Part shown: positions 11,157 to 23,514 of the stretch, in pieces | Numbering within the stretch: the stretch's first letter is position 1 | Layout of the letters: every line of letters starts with the position of its first letter | Source: Hypomyces perniciosus | Taxonomy: Eukaryota; Ascomycota; Sordariomycetes; Hypocreales; Hypocreaceae | Length of the DNA stretch: 64,000 bases | Reading direction: 5' to 3' | Assembly: GCA_008477525.1 (NCBI GenBank) | Contig: SPDT01000002.1 | Location: forward strand, 3,658,001-3,722,000 | Program-made: the position numbers and the translations under genes | The notes under the pieces: generated by a model | The model's input: the letters and a program-made list of their open reading frames with translations, nothing else | Told to the model about the DNA's origin: nothing | Database searches by the model: none

Positions 11157-14100
11157 TGTTATGACCTGACCCTTTAATAGCTGTATAAAAGGTCCAGGAC
11201 AATATATACCCTGGAAGAATAACGGAACAATTAACTAATTAGGAACGATTACTTGGATTACTATAAACTACAGATCACTAAAATTACAGAGCGTAAGCGA
11301 AAGTAATCTAACACAACTATAATCTATATATAATCTAAATATATTCACTATATATCTCCTTTATATATAAAACTAGATAAATTATAATTATTTAATATAG
11401 TTACTTAAACAGTTATTAATTCATTGCATTTACTAAAACTGCCTATTTTATAAAATTGTAACTATATTACCTTATTTAGTATTTATCCTTAACCTCTCTG
11501 TTAATATAAACCTATAAACCTTGGTTAATCCCTTAAAAATTAACCTAGATTGTTATATATGAAGAACTTTTGTTTAGCAGGCTATTAAGAATCCTAAGCA
11601 ATATTGTAAATATATCCGCTATAGTATCCTCTTCTAATAACCCTAATACTCTACCCTTTATTCTACCTCCTCGCTAAAGGCAGGATAATAATAGAGATAA
11701 TAATATAAGTAAAAGTAAAGATAAGGATAAAGTTAATAAAATAGAATAGCTATATATTTATATAGAGGAAGCCTTCCAATATATAAAGCTAACTGTATAA
11801 AATAGGAGTAATACTATTAGTATTTAATTACTGAAAATGCTAAGCTTAACTAAATAATTTACTAACAGTAAGCGACTATTATAGATTTATAGAATTAAGC
11901 GCTGCCTATACCTAACCTAAACCTTATACTAAATTATAAAGGGAACTAACCTTTAAGGGACTTAGGGGAATTACTTAAAATATAACCCTTTAAGCATTTT
12001 AATAGAAGCACTATAGCACTTTAACTGTTTTTTATTTAATTATGCAATTATTTTACCTACTTTTTAACTAGCTATAGTATAGAGATTAGCAAAGTCCTTT
12101 TAACTGCTAGATAATTTAAAAGGAATGCCTTAAAGTAGTTTAAACCTATTGAAAGGGATTTCCTTAATAATAAAAGCAAAGCTAATAAACAGATACAGCT
12201 TATATTTACTAGCTATAATCGGTTTAAGGAAAAATTAAAAAATATTTTTAATAATATTAATAAAGAATATACTACAGAAAATAAATTTATAAATTTAGTT
12301 TAAAAAAGAAAAGACTTTAACTATACTATATACTTTAAAAACTATACTTTTAAAGTTAAGTAAGGAAACTCTGCTTTTATTAAATGCTTTTATAATAGAT
12401 TTAAACTGGAGGTTAAAAGGAAAGCCTATAAGTTCTCTTGCAATAAAGGTATTACTAAATTTATTAAAAAATGCATAAATATAAATAATTTACTTTATAA
12501 ACTTTATTTAAATATAAAGAAAGGATAATAGTAATCCAGATAAGTTTATAAGTATTAAATATATATAAATTAAGGAAAGAAGTAATAAACATATATTGCT
12601 AGCTTTAATAATAAAAGACTTAGTTAAATAGATTTAGACGCTATTTAAAAGGGAAAGGTAAAGGTTATTTATTATAACTATAATAAGCTAGGATACTTTT
12701 TAAGGGACTGTAAAGCTTTATAAAAGCTAAGAACTAATAAACCCTAAAAGCCTATACTAGAACTTAGATAAAAAGTTAATATAGTATTAAAGACTATTAA
12801 TTATATATTATTTAGCTGGACTATATACTATAATAATAGCTGTTTAATTTATAAATCTAGTAAGGATAAAAGCAGATAATACCTGAAATAACCTAGAAAG
12901 ATATTTATAATAAACTAAAGGGGATATTGGTTAAGACCTAGATCTTGAACTTTTAAAGGTATCTTTAAAAAAAATAAAGCAAACAGGTATTTACTATATT
13001 TAAATAATTTAATAGAATAAAACCTAGACTTTAGTTATATAGAGTTAGATTAAGATAATAGTATTTTGGATAAATAAATAGTTGCTGTAATTAACTATTA
13101 ATATTTTAATCAAATTACTATAGGCAATAAAGGATAAACTAATAGCAGTAACTTTAATAATAAAAATAAAAATAACCCTTTATAATATAGACTATTACTA
13201 TATAGTACTATATTTTTAGAACTAGAAAATATATTATTTATAAATAGTAACCTTAAGGATAAGCTAAATAAATATTACCTAAACTTGATTAAGAGAGTTA
13301 CTATAAGTATATAGTAAAATAGGTTAAACTTATACCTATATAAATAGCTTTATACGCAAAATAAAGCTAATAATAAAATAGCTATTAAAGCTGTTTTAGC
13401 TGCTTTAACTATATAAGCAGAACCTATATATTTCTATATATAAAGAGACTATACTGCAAATAACCTTATTTATAAAGAATACTATACTATATCCTAGGTT
13501 ATTTATATTATATATAGGTATATAGTATACTTTCAAGAGAAAGTAAAGTATAATATCTTTCTAATTAGAATCCTGTTTTACTTTATAAAATAAATGTAAA
13601 ATTATAATATTTTCAAAGAATAAATGATAACTATATAGTATTAAAACTTTAAAATTATTATTATTAAACTAGATACTAAAACCTTAAAGGAATATTATTA
13701 ACTATAAAGACTTAAAGGATATAAGTCTAAAGGATATTATATTTACTACTAAAAGAAATTAATAAAATAGCACTTTTACTATAATAAAAGGTTTAAGTGC
13801 AATTAATAATATTACTTAAAGTATAATAGCCTAAAATGTATTATATATAAGCGAAATAAATTGTAGGATTAGTATTTATAATAAACTAATAATACCCTAT
13901 ACTTATCGCTAGACTATATATACTGCTAAAAGAATAAATACACTACCTACTTACAGGAAAAACTTAAAAATAGTGAATATAGAAGTAGATAGGGTATAAA
14001 CCCGCCCTAAAAGATAGAGAGATTAATTAAATTATAAGGGAACTGCATTAAAACCAGTTTAACTTCATTACCTATAAAGGAACTATGTATAATAGGAGAA

Positions 14101-14484
14101 GGTAGCATTTACTTTAAGGAACCCTAATTAACTGCAAAATCTATATAAAAAGACAAGAATTAGGAAATAATTAATATTACCTATAAAAGGGCTATAAGGT
14201 AATAATTAATAAATTATATCTTTTGAAATATTAGATAATAAAAGTAACAATAAAGATTTACTATATTTTAAATTAAAGATAATAGTTAAAGGATATTAGT
14301 TATATATATTAGTAGATAACGGAGCAATAGGTAATCTTATTGCACCTATAACTGTAAATTACTTATAGTTACTTTAAAAACAGAAAACTAGACTATATTA
14401 ACTTTATTAAGTAAAAGGAGGAGCCTTTATATATAATAACGGATAGGTTAAGCGGAAAATTAATTATCTTAAACTTAAAATCAC
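11157..14484 (+). mobile_element. Gypsy-2, 5' half (LTR?, gag, protease)
   Basis: A Ty3/gypsy element on the plus strand. A likely 5' LTR begins TGTTATGACC at 11157 and ends near 11460, but no second copy was seen to prove it. The gag frame runs about 11650-12780 with many TAG/TAA from RIP. Its zinc knuckle is at 12664-12712: the C-x2-C-x4-H-x4-C pattern is visible with C and H changed to Y (YYNYNKLGYFLRDC). The aspartic protease motif LVDNGAIGN is at 14309-14335. The reading stops at ATCAC 14480-14484, the TSD of the gypsy-1 insertion, and continues in the same frame at 28418. Confidence 0.75.
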
Positions 14485-14646
14485 TATTACGGCATACAGA
14501 ACAGCGGGTCAAGGTAATATCTTTGTTGTGCCTTAAATAAGGCAAGAAGCTATAAGAATATGGTTCGAAGGTGTAGGACCAAGTCATTACGTGAGGACGC
14601 ACGTAATGCTGATAAGTTATTAGAGGGCAGGTTTGGTGCCGTAACA
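14485..14646 (-). repeat. Gypsy-1 3' LTR, 162 bp
   Basis: On the minus strand it starts TGTTACGGCACC and ends TGCCGTAATA. It is preceded on that strand by GAAAAGGGGGGGGTAC, a polypurine tract. Its partner is 28250-28412. The TSD is ATCAC at 14480-14484 and ATTAC at 28413-28417 (one RIP change). The LTR itself is little mutated compared with its partner. Confidence 0.85.
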
Positions 14647-16711
14647 GTACCCCCCCCTTTTCAAACTCCATTTACCCCCAAATGGCTACTCTAAGACTAT
14701 ATATTCCAATCCTTTTATTATATTAATTCTGTCGTAAGCGGCTGCTGCGTCGCGGGTCTGGCTGGTCGGTTATCTTCCTCTTCTTGACCTAGGCAGGCGG
14801 GCCAGGCTTGTCGGGGTTTTTTATATAGTATTTTAAAAGGGCGGTGTCTTATCGTTTTAAATCCTTTATGGGTTGCCAGCTTAGTGCGTAGTGTTTCTAG
14901 GCTATATAATAGTGTAGGCTATCCTTATTATGACAGTTAAGGATTTTATTAAATTCCTACTTTTCTACCACTTCGTTTATCTCATTATCTCTTTTAAGGA
15001 CTTATCCCTGTATATTCTTATTCTCTCGCTTATTAATAGCGTCTTATCCCGGCAGATATATCTATTAGCCTACTATATTAACTGCCAGTAGTTTAAAGAG
15101 AGAGTTATAGAATATAGGGAAAATGTAGATACAGTTAAAGAGTTTAAGTCGGCAAGCTTAAAGGTATATATCGAGGATTTTATATAGGCCTACCTATTTA
15201 TTGTCTCCCTTTTTTATTAGGCGGTTTGTTTTAAGGTATTTAGTCTTTAACTATACCTTTTTACTGACTGCGAATTAGTATAAGTCCTTTTTTAATATAT
15301 TGGCTGCAGCTTTATATTAAGCGATTAACTATACTGTAAAGGCTTTTAGTTAATTTAGGATTTATTGGAAACGTTTAGCTATAGTATTTACTTTATAGAA
15401 ACTCTTTTTTTAAGCGATAAATAGGTTTAGTGGGCAGGGGTTTAAGGGCTTAACTTTTAGGCGCAGGTAAAAACTATAATTTGCAAAGAATAGCAAGGTC
15501 TTTATTATCTTGGATATTTAATTATTCTAGGCAAACTCTGCAAGTAGTAACCAGTTTACTTAATTATTCTAGTAAAAACTTATAAACTGCCTGAAATACT
15601 GCTCTACCCTTATATTTAACTGTTTAATCTAGCTATTAATTTCTAGATAATAGGCTAAAGAATATTTAAAGTGAATTTTACATTATTAGGATAGCTGCTT
15701 TTAAAATTTAAATATAAATTAAATACCTTAGTTTAATATAATTATTTTTAGGGCTTTATAGAAAGCATAGACACGCAAGATAAAGGGATTAGTAAGTTTT
15801 TTGGCATTAAGTGTATAGGTAGCGATAAAATAGTGTATTTTTATTAAGCAGTATACTACTATAAAGACGTTTTTATAGACTAAGCCTTGCTGGTTATAGT
15901 TAGGCAGTGGCGTAATATAGTTTACTAAGATATTGCTTTAAGCCTAAAATAGTACTAGTAATAGTTTTAAGAATCTTAAGGGAGTAGACCTGTTTAATTT
16001 CGTTTAAAAATATAGGTTACAGCCTTTAATAAAAGTATTAATATTAGTTAATATTCGCAGCCACTAGTATATATAGTTAAAGAGGTTTAGTATTTTTATT
16101 TATCTTAGGTATCCCCTTAGCCTAAAAGAGTATGTTTAGTATATAACTTATATTTTTGCTTTATTTGTTAGCAGGTGGAAAAGTTGTTCCTAGTAGTATA
16201 TTTAGTTGCTGCAGATCTAAAAGTTTTATATTACTGCCTTTAAGTTACTTTAAATACTTTTAAGCTATTATTAAACGGCCAGGTTTTAGAGTGCCTGTAT
16301 TATAATACTTACTATATTTAATATTTTATAGGCTTTATTAATTATTCTGTTACTCGATATCTCTAGGTCTAGGATTAAAGTGCTAGTCGTTATAGCGAGT
16401 AGGTTCTTATTGTCTATACTCTCTATAATGTTGGTATAGGTATAGGGATTGAAGTAGCTTTTTAAGAGCAAGGTTTTTTTCCTTTCCTTTAATTGGTTAT
16501 TATCTTAATTTAACTTTACTGGGATATTTTAAAATCTCCTGCTTAATATATTAGGCTTTACTGCTTTTAATCTAGGCCAGTAAATAATCTAGAAATTATA
16601 CTGGGATAGGAATTTAAACTAGTAAACTTATCTTTAATTTAATACTTTAGTAGTTATAAAGTATTCCAGGTTTTTATAGTCTGTAATAATCTTAAATTCA
16701 TTTTCTATATA
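14647..16711 (-). mobile_element. Gypsy-1 pol 3' part: RNase H end, integrase, chromodomain
   Basis: Reading down the minus strand from 16711: the end of RNase H (ENEFKIITDYKNLEYF), the tether region, the integrase with many stops, and a chromodomain tail near 14700-14900 (WQPIKDLKR...NPDKPGPPA). The last 150 bp are GC-richer and less mutated than the rest. The first codons of this segment join in frame to 24007 and above across the copia insertion. Confidence 0.8.
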
Positions 16712-16972
16712 TGGCGGAGCGCGGCACAGCTATGTAGAGCATAGAGAGATGGGAAACGAAGCTTGATTCTATGAAAGAGAATATGCCGTAGTGGCCTCGC
16801 TATATATACACATAGCTAACACAAAGAAGAAGCTGTGTGCAGCGCTGTAAGCGTCTGCACAGTCTGACACATCGCTTACGCGATATGTATATCAGCTCGT
16901 ATCTGCTTTGTAAGCAGATAAAAGCTCCTTAGCGCTGACAAGCGGTAGGGCCCCGGCCTACTTAACCCAACA
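16712..16972 (-). repeat. Copia-1 3' LTR, 261 bp, nearly free of RIP
   Basis: On the minus strand it starts TGTTGGGTTAAG and ends GCTCCGCCA. Its partner, 23515-24006, is also 261 bp once a 231-bp insertion and TSD are taken out. A purine tract (GGGGGGTG, 16973-16980 reversed) lies beside it on the internal side, which marks it as the 3' LTR of a minus-strand element. Flanks are ATATA (left) and TTATA (right), a likely imperfect TSD. It contains hairpins at 16834-16862, 16871-16884 and 16900-16920. Confidence 0.85.
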
Positions 16973-18240
16973 CACCCCCCAGTTAATGAGGCTATTCCCA
17001 ATGCCTCATTGACTGCTACTCTAGCCTATCTATAGTGTTGTAACTAACTGGCCGCGCTCTTAGAGCCTCTTTTGCTTAGTCGGAAGCTCCTTGTTGTAAA
17101 CACGCATCGATATTTTGTTGTAGAGGTGAAAGGAATGTGAGCGCTGTAGCTATTGTTGTTCTGTGACAATAGGAAGTTGAATAATAAAGCTCCTAAGCAG
17201 GTGAATCGGTCCTGAACAGCTAGAATGGGTATATTAGCTGCCCCCCGGCCCTTATTCCTCGCTCTTCTTCTTCAGTCATCAACATCATTATCATTAACAT
17301 TAACATCAACAACAACATCAACATCAACATCAACATCAACATCAACAGCAACATAGCCCCCGCTATAAGTATCACGCTTCCGACTGATTCCCTTTGCGCT
17401 GCGTGTTTGTTAGCTAACAGCGAAATCGCAGAAAAAGAATACCTTGTTGGTGAAGCGTGGTCGTGGTCGCCCCCCGAAGGTGGCTCGTCGCGGCGTTGGT
17501 CGCTTGGCTGGCCGAGCGGCCACGCCTGTTGCTGCTCCCGCTCCTGCGCCGGCTGGTCCGGCTCCTTCGCGTCTGAAGGCTCGCCTCGCTGCTGAAGACG
17601 CGCGCGCTCTTGCTGAGCTGTCTGGCTCTGCGTCTTCGTCTGCTGCTGCCTCTGCTTCTGCCTCTGCTATTGCCGCTGCCCCTACTGCTATGCTATTATC
17701 CCCTCCTTATGAGGGTTATCTAAAGTCGGCAATTGCCGGCAAGGGAGACTTCTCCTAATGTATTTCCATCGCCCGCTCTTGGCGGTGCGCTGCTTGCTTT
17801 AATGGTAATCACCGATATGCCCCTTAGTAAGCTCCTCCTAGATTTGCCTGTGTTGCTCTATCTAATCGTATACTCTACAGTCGTTCGGTGCTTGCACCGA
17901 TTATATGCCGGCTCTTTCGAGCTGTAAGTAAAGAGGATAACCAGGTAAGCATACTCTCCTTTCTTTATACGCTCACAAGCTTACGTAATTAAATAGCAAC
18001 CTAGTGCAAAAAGGCGTTACGCCTTCCATTTAACCTGTTAGAGGAGGAGAACTCGGTTTACCCCGAGGAGGCTGCTGCCTTAGGCAGCAGCGATAACAAC
18101 AATAACGCCCTTTGCGCGCAAGCGCATAAGGGCTGGAAAGCTTTTAGAGAATAGTTATTGCGGTAATAGGATATGCCTTTATGGCTAGCGGCCTATAGGC
18201 TAGAATTAACTGGTTTCCTATATTCTTGTATATTCCATTC
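16973..18240. mobile_element. Copia-1 long 3' UTR, GC-rich and hairpin-rich
   Basis: About 1.27 kb between the RNase H stop and the 3' LTR of copia-1. Unlike the rest of the element it shows little RIP. It holds an AACATC microsatellite (17277-17355), an antisense open frame (17444-17758) and several near-perfect palindromes: 17727-17738, 17885-17900, 18011-18025, 18071-18091 and 18107-18133. Confidence 0.7.
17444..17758 (+). CDS. Antisense ORF with AT-hook-like start, inside copia-1
   Basis: 104 aa. The N-terminus has KRGRGRPPK, the core of an AT-hook that binds the minor groove of AT-rich DNA. An Ala/Pro-rich part, an Ala/Ser run and a short tail (PPYEGYLKSAIAGKGDFS) follow. It is antisense to the copia genes, within the 3' UTR. 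An mRNA-like leader lies upstream (CT-rich, then AACATC repeats), so it may be a captured or overprinted gene with its own promoter. Composition is GC-rich and unmutated while the neighbouring pol is ruined. The low-complexity Ala part could also be chance. I do not recognise a family. Confidence 0.4.
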   Translation: MLVKRGRGRPPKVARRGVGRLAGRAATPVAAPAPAPAGPAPSRLKARLAAEDARALAELSGSASSSAAASASASAIAAAPTAMLLSPPYEGYLKSAIAGKGDFS

Positions 18241-21200
18241 CAGTAACTATATATCTGCCAAGTTTAATAGTGCTTTAAAGTGCTCGAAACGCTATTATAA
18301 TAGGGCTTTAATAAATCTATTAATAGGTATAAAGTTAATAGAAAAATAAAAAACTGTAAATAATCCTTTCTAGTATTCCTGCTAAAGCTATATATTTTAT
18401 ATATTAATATAATGCAGGCAAGTACTAATTTATATACTCTCTCTAATTATAAAATATATAGTTAGTTAATTATTACAATTAATATTCTAATTAACGCTAG
18501 GGTTAAATTTTATCTCCTAGAAAAGGCAATATAAACCTATAGCCTCCTTTACTATTTAGGTAAAGGCAAGCAGCTTAGCTTCTATTATAGATATACTGAC
18601 AGTGCTTTAGCGCATTGTATTCTATAGGATAAGGCCTAAAAAAAGTGTAATAAAATACCCTTAAGACAATCTCTAAGTATCTATATTATTAGTAAAGGAA
18701 GTATTGCTTAAAGCGGTTAAGACTTATATTTCTCCTCTCCCTTTATATTAAAAAGCTAAGAAACGCTATATATATAAATAGCAGATTAGGTGGTTAATTA
18801 CTTTAAAGTACTTTTTATTAGGGTTAGTTAGAAACTATAATAAAGCTGAGGCGCTATAAGCTACATTAGGCCTTATTATAATAGCTATATAGAGCATTAA
18901 TCCCACTTTCTTTTAATATATCTTAATAGTTGCTTTTAAAGCTTGCGATATACTCTTTTAAAGCTTTATAATAGGTATTAGAATTATAAAAAGCTATATT
19001 CCTTTATTAAGCCTAAATCGTTTCGCAATTTTCTTAAGATAGGTTTTATAGGAAAGGTATATCCTATACTCTATATAGTTGCAGGTAATTTTAATCCTTA
19101 AAAACCACTACATATCTCCTTTACTATAAAGCTTATACTTTGCTTTTAAAGCGTTCAGTAGCTTAATATAAAGAGCTTTATTGTTACAATAATATATAAT
19201 TAAAATATTATTTATATAGAATACAATAAAGATCTTCCAAGCTTTATTATAAAAGAGATAAGGCTTTTTAGAGCTTAAGATTAACCTTTATTGCCTTAAA
19301 GTTAAAGATAGTTTATTAAACTATAGCTTTGGTAAGTCCTTTAAGTTATATAAGGCTTTCGCGAGCTTTAGATAGATATTTAGCTGCTTAAAACCCTTAG
19401 GGAGCTTATATATAACTAGTTTCGAGTTCTTGTCCTTTAAGGCGTTAAGAAAAGCGTTTTTAATATTATACTGCTTTAACTTAAGGTTAAATTTTACTGT
19501 AAAAGTAATAAGTATATGGAAAAAACGCGCTGCTAATATAGCTGTATATATACTCTTTATAGTAGAGCGCTTTTATAAGTCCCCGCAGACTATAAGGCGA
19601 GCTTTATAGCGTTCTAGATTTCTATTCTAGTTAAACTTATAAGTAAAGACCTAATATACTAGTAATAGCTTTATTGTTGCCTTTAAGTATAGTATCTCTT
19701 GCCAGGTTCCTTTTATGCATAAAGAATTAATTTTATTGTATACAGCTTACTTAAACCTATCTTTAAATAGGTTTTTTATAAACTCTTTTTAGTTTTTTAG
19801 CAGTTTCGCTAAGTCCTTTTAATAAATAATTAGCTTATTAAAAGCTATACTTTTCTGGGAGGAAGATTTATAGTCTATTACTATATTAAAAACAGTAAAT
19901 ACTATTTCTATACTTTTTAATTTATTATTTATCGGCTTTTATTAATTAGGCAGTAGTTAATTTAGCGTTAAACTAAAAAGCTTAGTAATTATTAAGTATA
20001 TACTAGGCTTATTATCTTTAAAAGCAGTGCTTAAGGTATGCATCTTAATCTTATATATTAAGAGATATTTATTAGCTTTTCTTATAGGTTACTTCCTTTA
20101 AAGTTTTAAGCTCCTATAAGTATTAGCTACTGCTTTACCGCTTAAAGGATTATTAGCTGGCATTTCCTTAAAGGTCAACTCTTTTTTTATAAAAGTAGGT
20201 AAGTCTTTTATATACTAGTCTACTTTTAGCTTTAGCGGACTATCCTCCTTTATTAGGTTATATACCCCTAATATATAAGGCTGTTCTTCCGCTATATCCC
20301 TCTTTATAAAGGGTAGTAAATCGCTTACTAAAGTATTGCCTAGGGTTTTTATTAGCGCGCTAGTATTATCTATAGAGATTAACTGTTTTAGGGTAGCCTG
20401 TAATGTTTAAAGACTGAGAGGTCCTTTTAAGTGCACTAATAGTTTATTTAAAGCGTTTATTAAACTGTCTTTAATACTTTATATCTCTGCTACCCTTAAA
20501 GGTATACTCTCTTTTTCTGTATTACTTATAAAGGTATTTTTTACTACAGGAATATATATAGGGAAGAGTTTAAATTCCAGTTTATTTTCTTTAACCTTAT
20601 TAAACAGCTTATTTAACTTAGCTATAGACAGCTTATCCGTAATCTCTTTATTACTATTAAAAAAGCTAGTTTTATTAAATCATATATTCTTTATAATAAT
20701 TACCTTTACTAGGCAGGGTAACTAAATATAATATATATTGTTTGCAGTATAGCTAATAAAATATCCAATTAGCCCCTTAAGCTTAGTTTTAAATTCTCTC
20801 TTTTTCTAGCCAGCCTTGCAGTCTCTATTTAGTATATAGGCGCAGCAGCTATATATATAAAGACTGCTTTAATTTAGCTATAGGTCCGCGGAAGGCTCCT
20901 TTATTAAAAGGGGCATAAAGTCGCGGAACTATTACTTTAATTTATCGATAAGTAATATTATATTAAGGCTGCATATAAAACTTATATTAATAATATGCAT
21001 TATAGCTCTTGCGCTTTTAGGCTATAAGTCGGTTAAGAGACCTGCAGCTTCCAGTATTTTAATCGACTTATTTATAACTTCCTAACCTACCTATTTTAAA
21101 GCGCCATTTAGTTTATATATATAGGAAAAGGCAAGCTCTAGGATAATACCCTTTATATTAACCTAGATCTAGAAATGTAATAAACTCTTAACTGTAATTA

Positions 21201-23496
21201 CAGCTTTTTTATTATCTTGCCTAAAAAAGTATACAGAGATATTATATTATATCTTTACTATACTTATAAAGTTAAAAAGAGCACTAAAAACAGTTTCCTG
21301 TTTTTTATTTAGTAAAGGGCGTATATATAACTATATAGTATATTTTTCCTTAAGCACTAAAAGCTAGTTATCCTTATTATAGCCCCTAAAATAGTTTTAA
21401 AGATCCTAGTATACTTTAAAGAATAGTTTTAATGCTTATGTATTAGATAGTCTATAAAAGATAACCTGTTTCGCGTATATAAAAGTATAAGCCTTATATT
21501 CTATATATATAGTTCCCTTAATATATATGTTCCTTGCATTTCTTATAAATACTTTAAGCGCTTTTAGGCTTAAATATCTTAATTATAAATGCTAGAGCTG
21601 TTTAAAGTTATATTATAGTATTAAGGAATTATATATTAGTCTTCTCTTACTTTTTAATACTATATAAATACTGTAGTTTATATTAGGAAAAATAAAAACA
21701 GCTGTTAAGCTGTTTAATATAGTATATTTAAGGATAGGGGCAATATAAAGCGATAAAGGCTTATATTAAAGAAATAAAAGATTATACTTATACTTTACTT
21801 TCCTTATAATAGTGTTTAAACTGGCTATATTAGTATAAAGTATATTATTATACCCTATTAGCTAAATCCCTGCTTTCCAAAACTTTAATAAAAATATAAT
21901 ATTAATATAAAATCCTTTAACTATAGCTATATCTAAAAGCTTAATAAAGTGTATTATCTTTTAATATAGATTATAGAGAGTATCTTTTAATAGATAATAA
22001 CCTTTTTTAATTATTAAATAACTAGCTCCTCCTACTTTAATATAGTCCTCTTCTATACTTAGGATAAAGGAGCTGGGAATAAGGTAATTCCTGCTATTTA
22101 TAAAATAAATAGCGCTATATATATTAAAGAGGGTGCTCTAAAAGAGGCAGTAAAGTGTATCCTATATATTAATATATATTAATACACTTATTAAATATAC
22201 TGCAAGGCTTATATCTTTTTTATTAATTAAGTCTAGGGAGATTAAGGCAGCTATAATAGTTAAAGCTATTCTTCCCTATATTAAGGCAGTAAAGTTAATA
22301 CCTTTTTTACTAAGCTTCTTGCAGGTAACCTGCTATTTATCTTCTTGCAGGCGCGCGCGAATCTCTGCAGCCTACTTAGGTATAAAAGTATATTTCCCTT
22401 TTTTATTAGGCTTTCCGGCAAGTGCAGCGTATATTTTGCCGCAGTTATTTAAGGGCTAAGTATACTTTTCAGGTCTATAAAGGCACTCTTTACTAATAAA
22501 AGGCTTTAAATATATATTACTACTGCCTAATATATTATTAAAGTAGTTGCTAAGCGTTATATAAAAGCTATAAATATAATTCTTTATATTCTTTAAAGTA
22601 TTTAAGAAAAGCTATTTAAGTTAATTAAAGGAAAAGATTTTATTTATTTTACTGCTCTTAATTAGGCTATTTATATAGTATAAATGGTAGGCAGTAAAGT
22701 TTAAGGTAAAGTATACTCTAATAACTTTAAAGAAAGCTATTTAGGAAGCTGTTCCTATAACCTTTAAAAGCTTATACCTTACTGCACTTGTATAAATATA
22801 TACCTAGTAAATATACTACACTTCTAGCTTAATATTCCTACACTCTGCTTTATATAGTATATATTAGTAAGATAAATATACTTCCTTATATATTATATTT
22901 TTGCGAGAAGCTAGTTGGTCTTTAAGCTTTTTAATAATTTAACAAATAGTAAACTTAATATTAAAGTCTATATTATTATTATAGGCTGCTCTAGTAATAG
23001 TAAAGGCTAAGGCTATGGCTTTAAGGTCTATTAAAACTAAAGTATAGATACTGGAGTTAACTATCTTTTAGATTTAATTTAAAATTGCATTACTAGTTTT
23101 CCTTTTCTTTTTATTTAAGGTAATATTAAACTAATGCTCCTAAAGTATACTATTATAGTAAATAAAGATATTTACTGTAAAGGTATTAAAACTAAATTCT
23201 TATACTATATACTCCTTTACTTTTATTAAAGTAGGTAGCTTAATAGTAGGGAAATAGTTATTTAGCTAATTAAAGAGATTAAAATTAATCCTATTTTAGA
23301 CCCTAGTAATAATTATATAGTTAGTTAAAATAGTAATCTATTTAATCTACTAGACTATTAATTCTAGCTTTATAAAAGCAATATCCCTTACACTATTTAT
23401 TATAAAAGATAGCTTTAGCAGCTTAAAGGCAAAGGTAAAGGGTATAAAGAAAGATATAATATTAAAGTAGAAGTTTCTAGTAACTTTAATAGTTAC
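18240..23496 (-). mobile_element. Copia-1 gag-pol, RIP-degraded
   Basis: Ty1/copia polyprotein on the minus strand. The reverse transcriptase active site lies near 19200-19225 (FYINNILIIY, the RIP form of the copia FYVDDIL box), followed by the QWFLGI-like region. RNase H runs about 18240-18680 (ends with FEHFKALLNLADI-like text). Many in-frame TAG/TAA come from CAG. The gene order (RT before RNase H, integrase upstream) and the primer site define Ty1/copia. Confidence 0.8.
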
Positions 23497-23514
23497 TACT
23501 TAGGCTTATAACTA
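23497..23514 (-). other. Primer-binding site of copia-1, half-tRNA type
   Basis: Directly after the 5' LTR on the minus strand is TAGTTATAAGCCTAAG. Undoing two or three G to A changes gives a sequence complementary to the anticodon arm of initiator tRNA-Met (GGTTATGAGCCC). The Drosophila copia element primes on such an internal tRNA fragment. This is inference from similarity. Confidence 0.5.

Noticed and set aside
10930..11202. 90-aa minus-strand frame in AT-rich DNA
   Set aside because: Low-complexity I/L/N/K composition typical of RIP-degraded DNA.
14393..14671. 92-aa minus-strand frame
   Set aside because: It is the gypsy-1 3' LTR plus the polypurine tract read through, not a gene.
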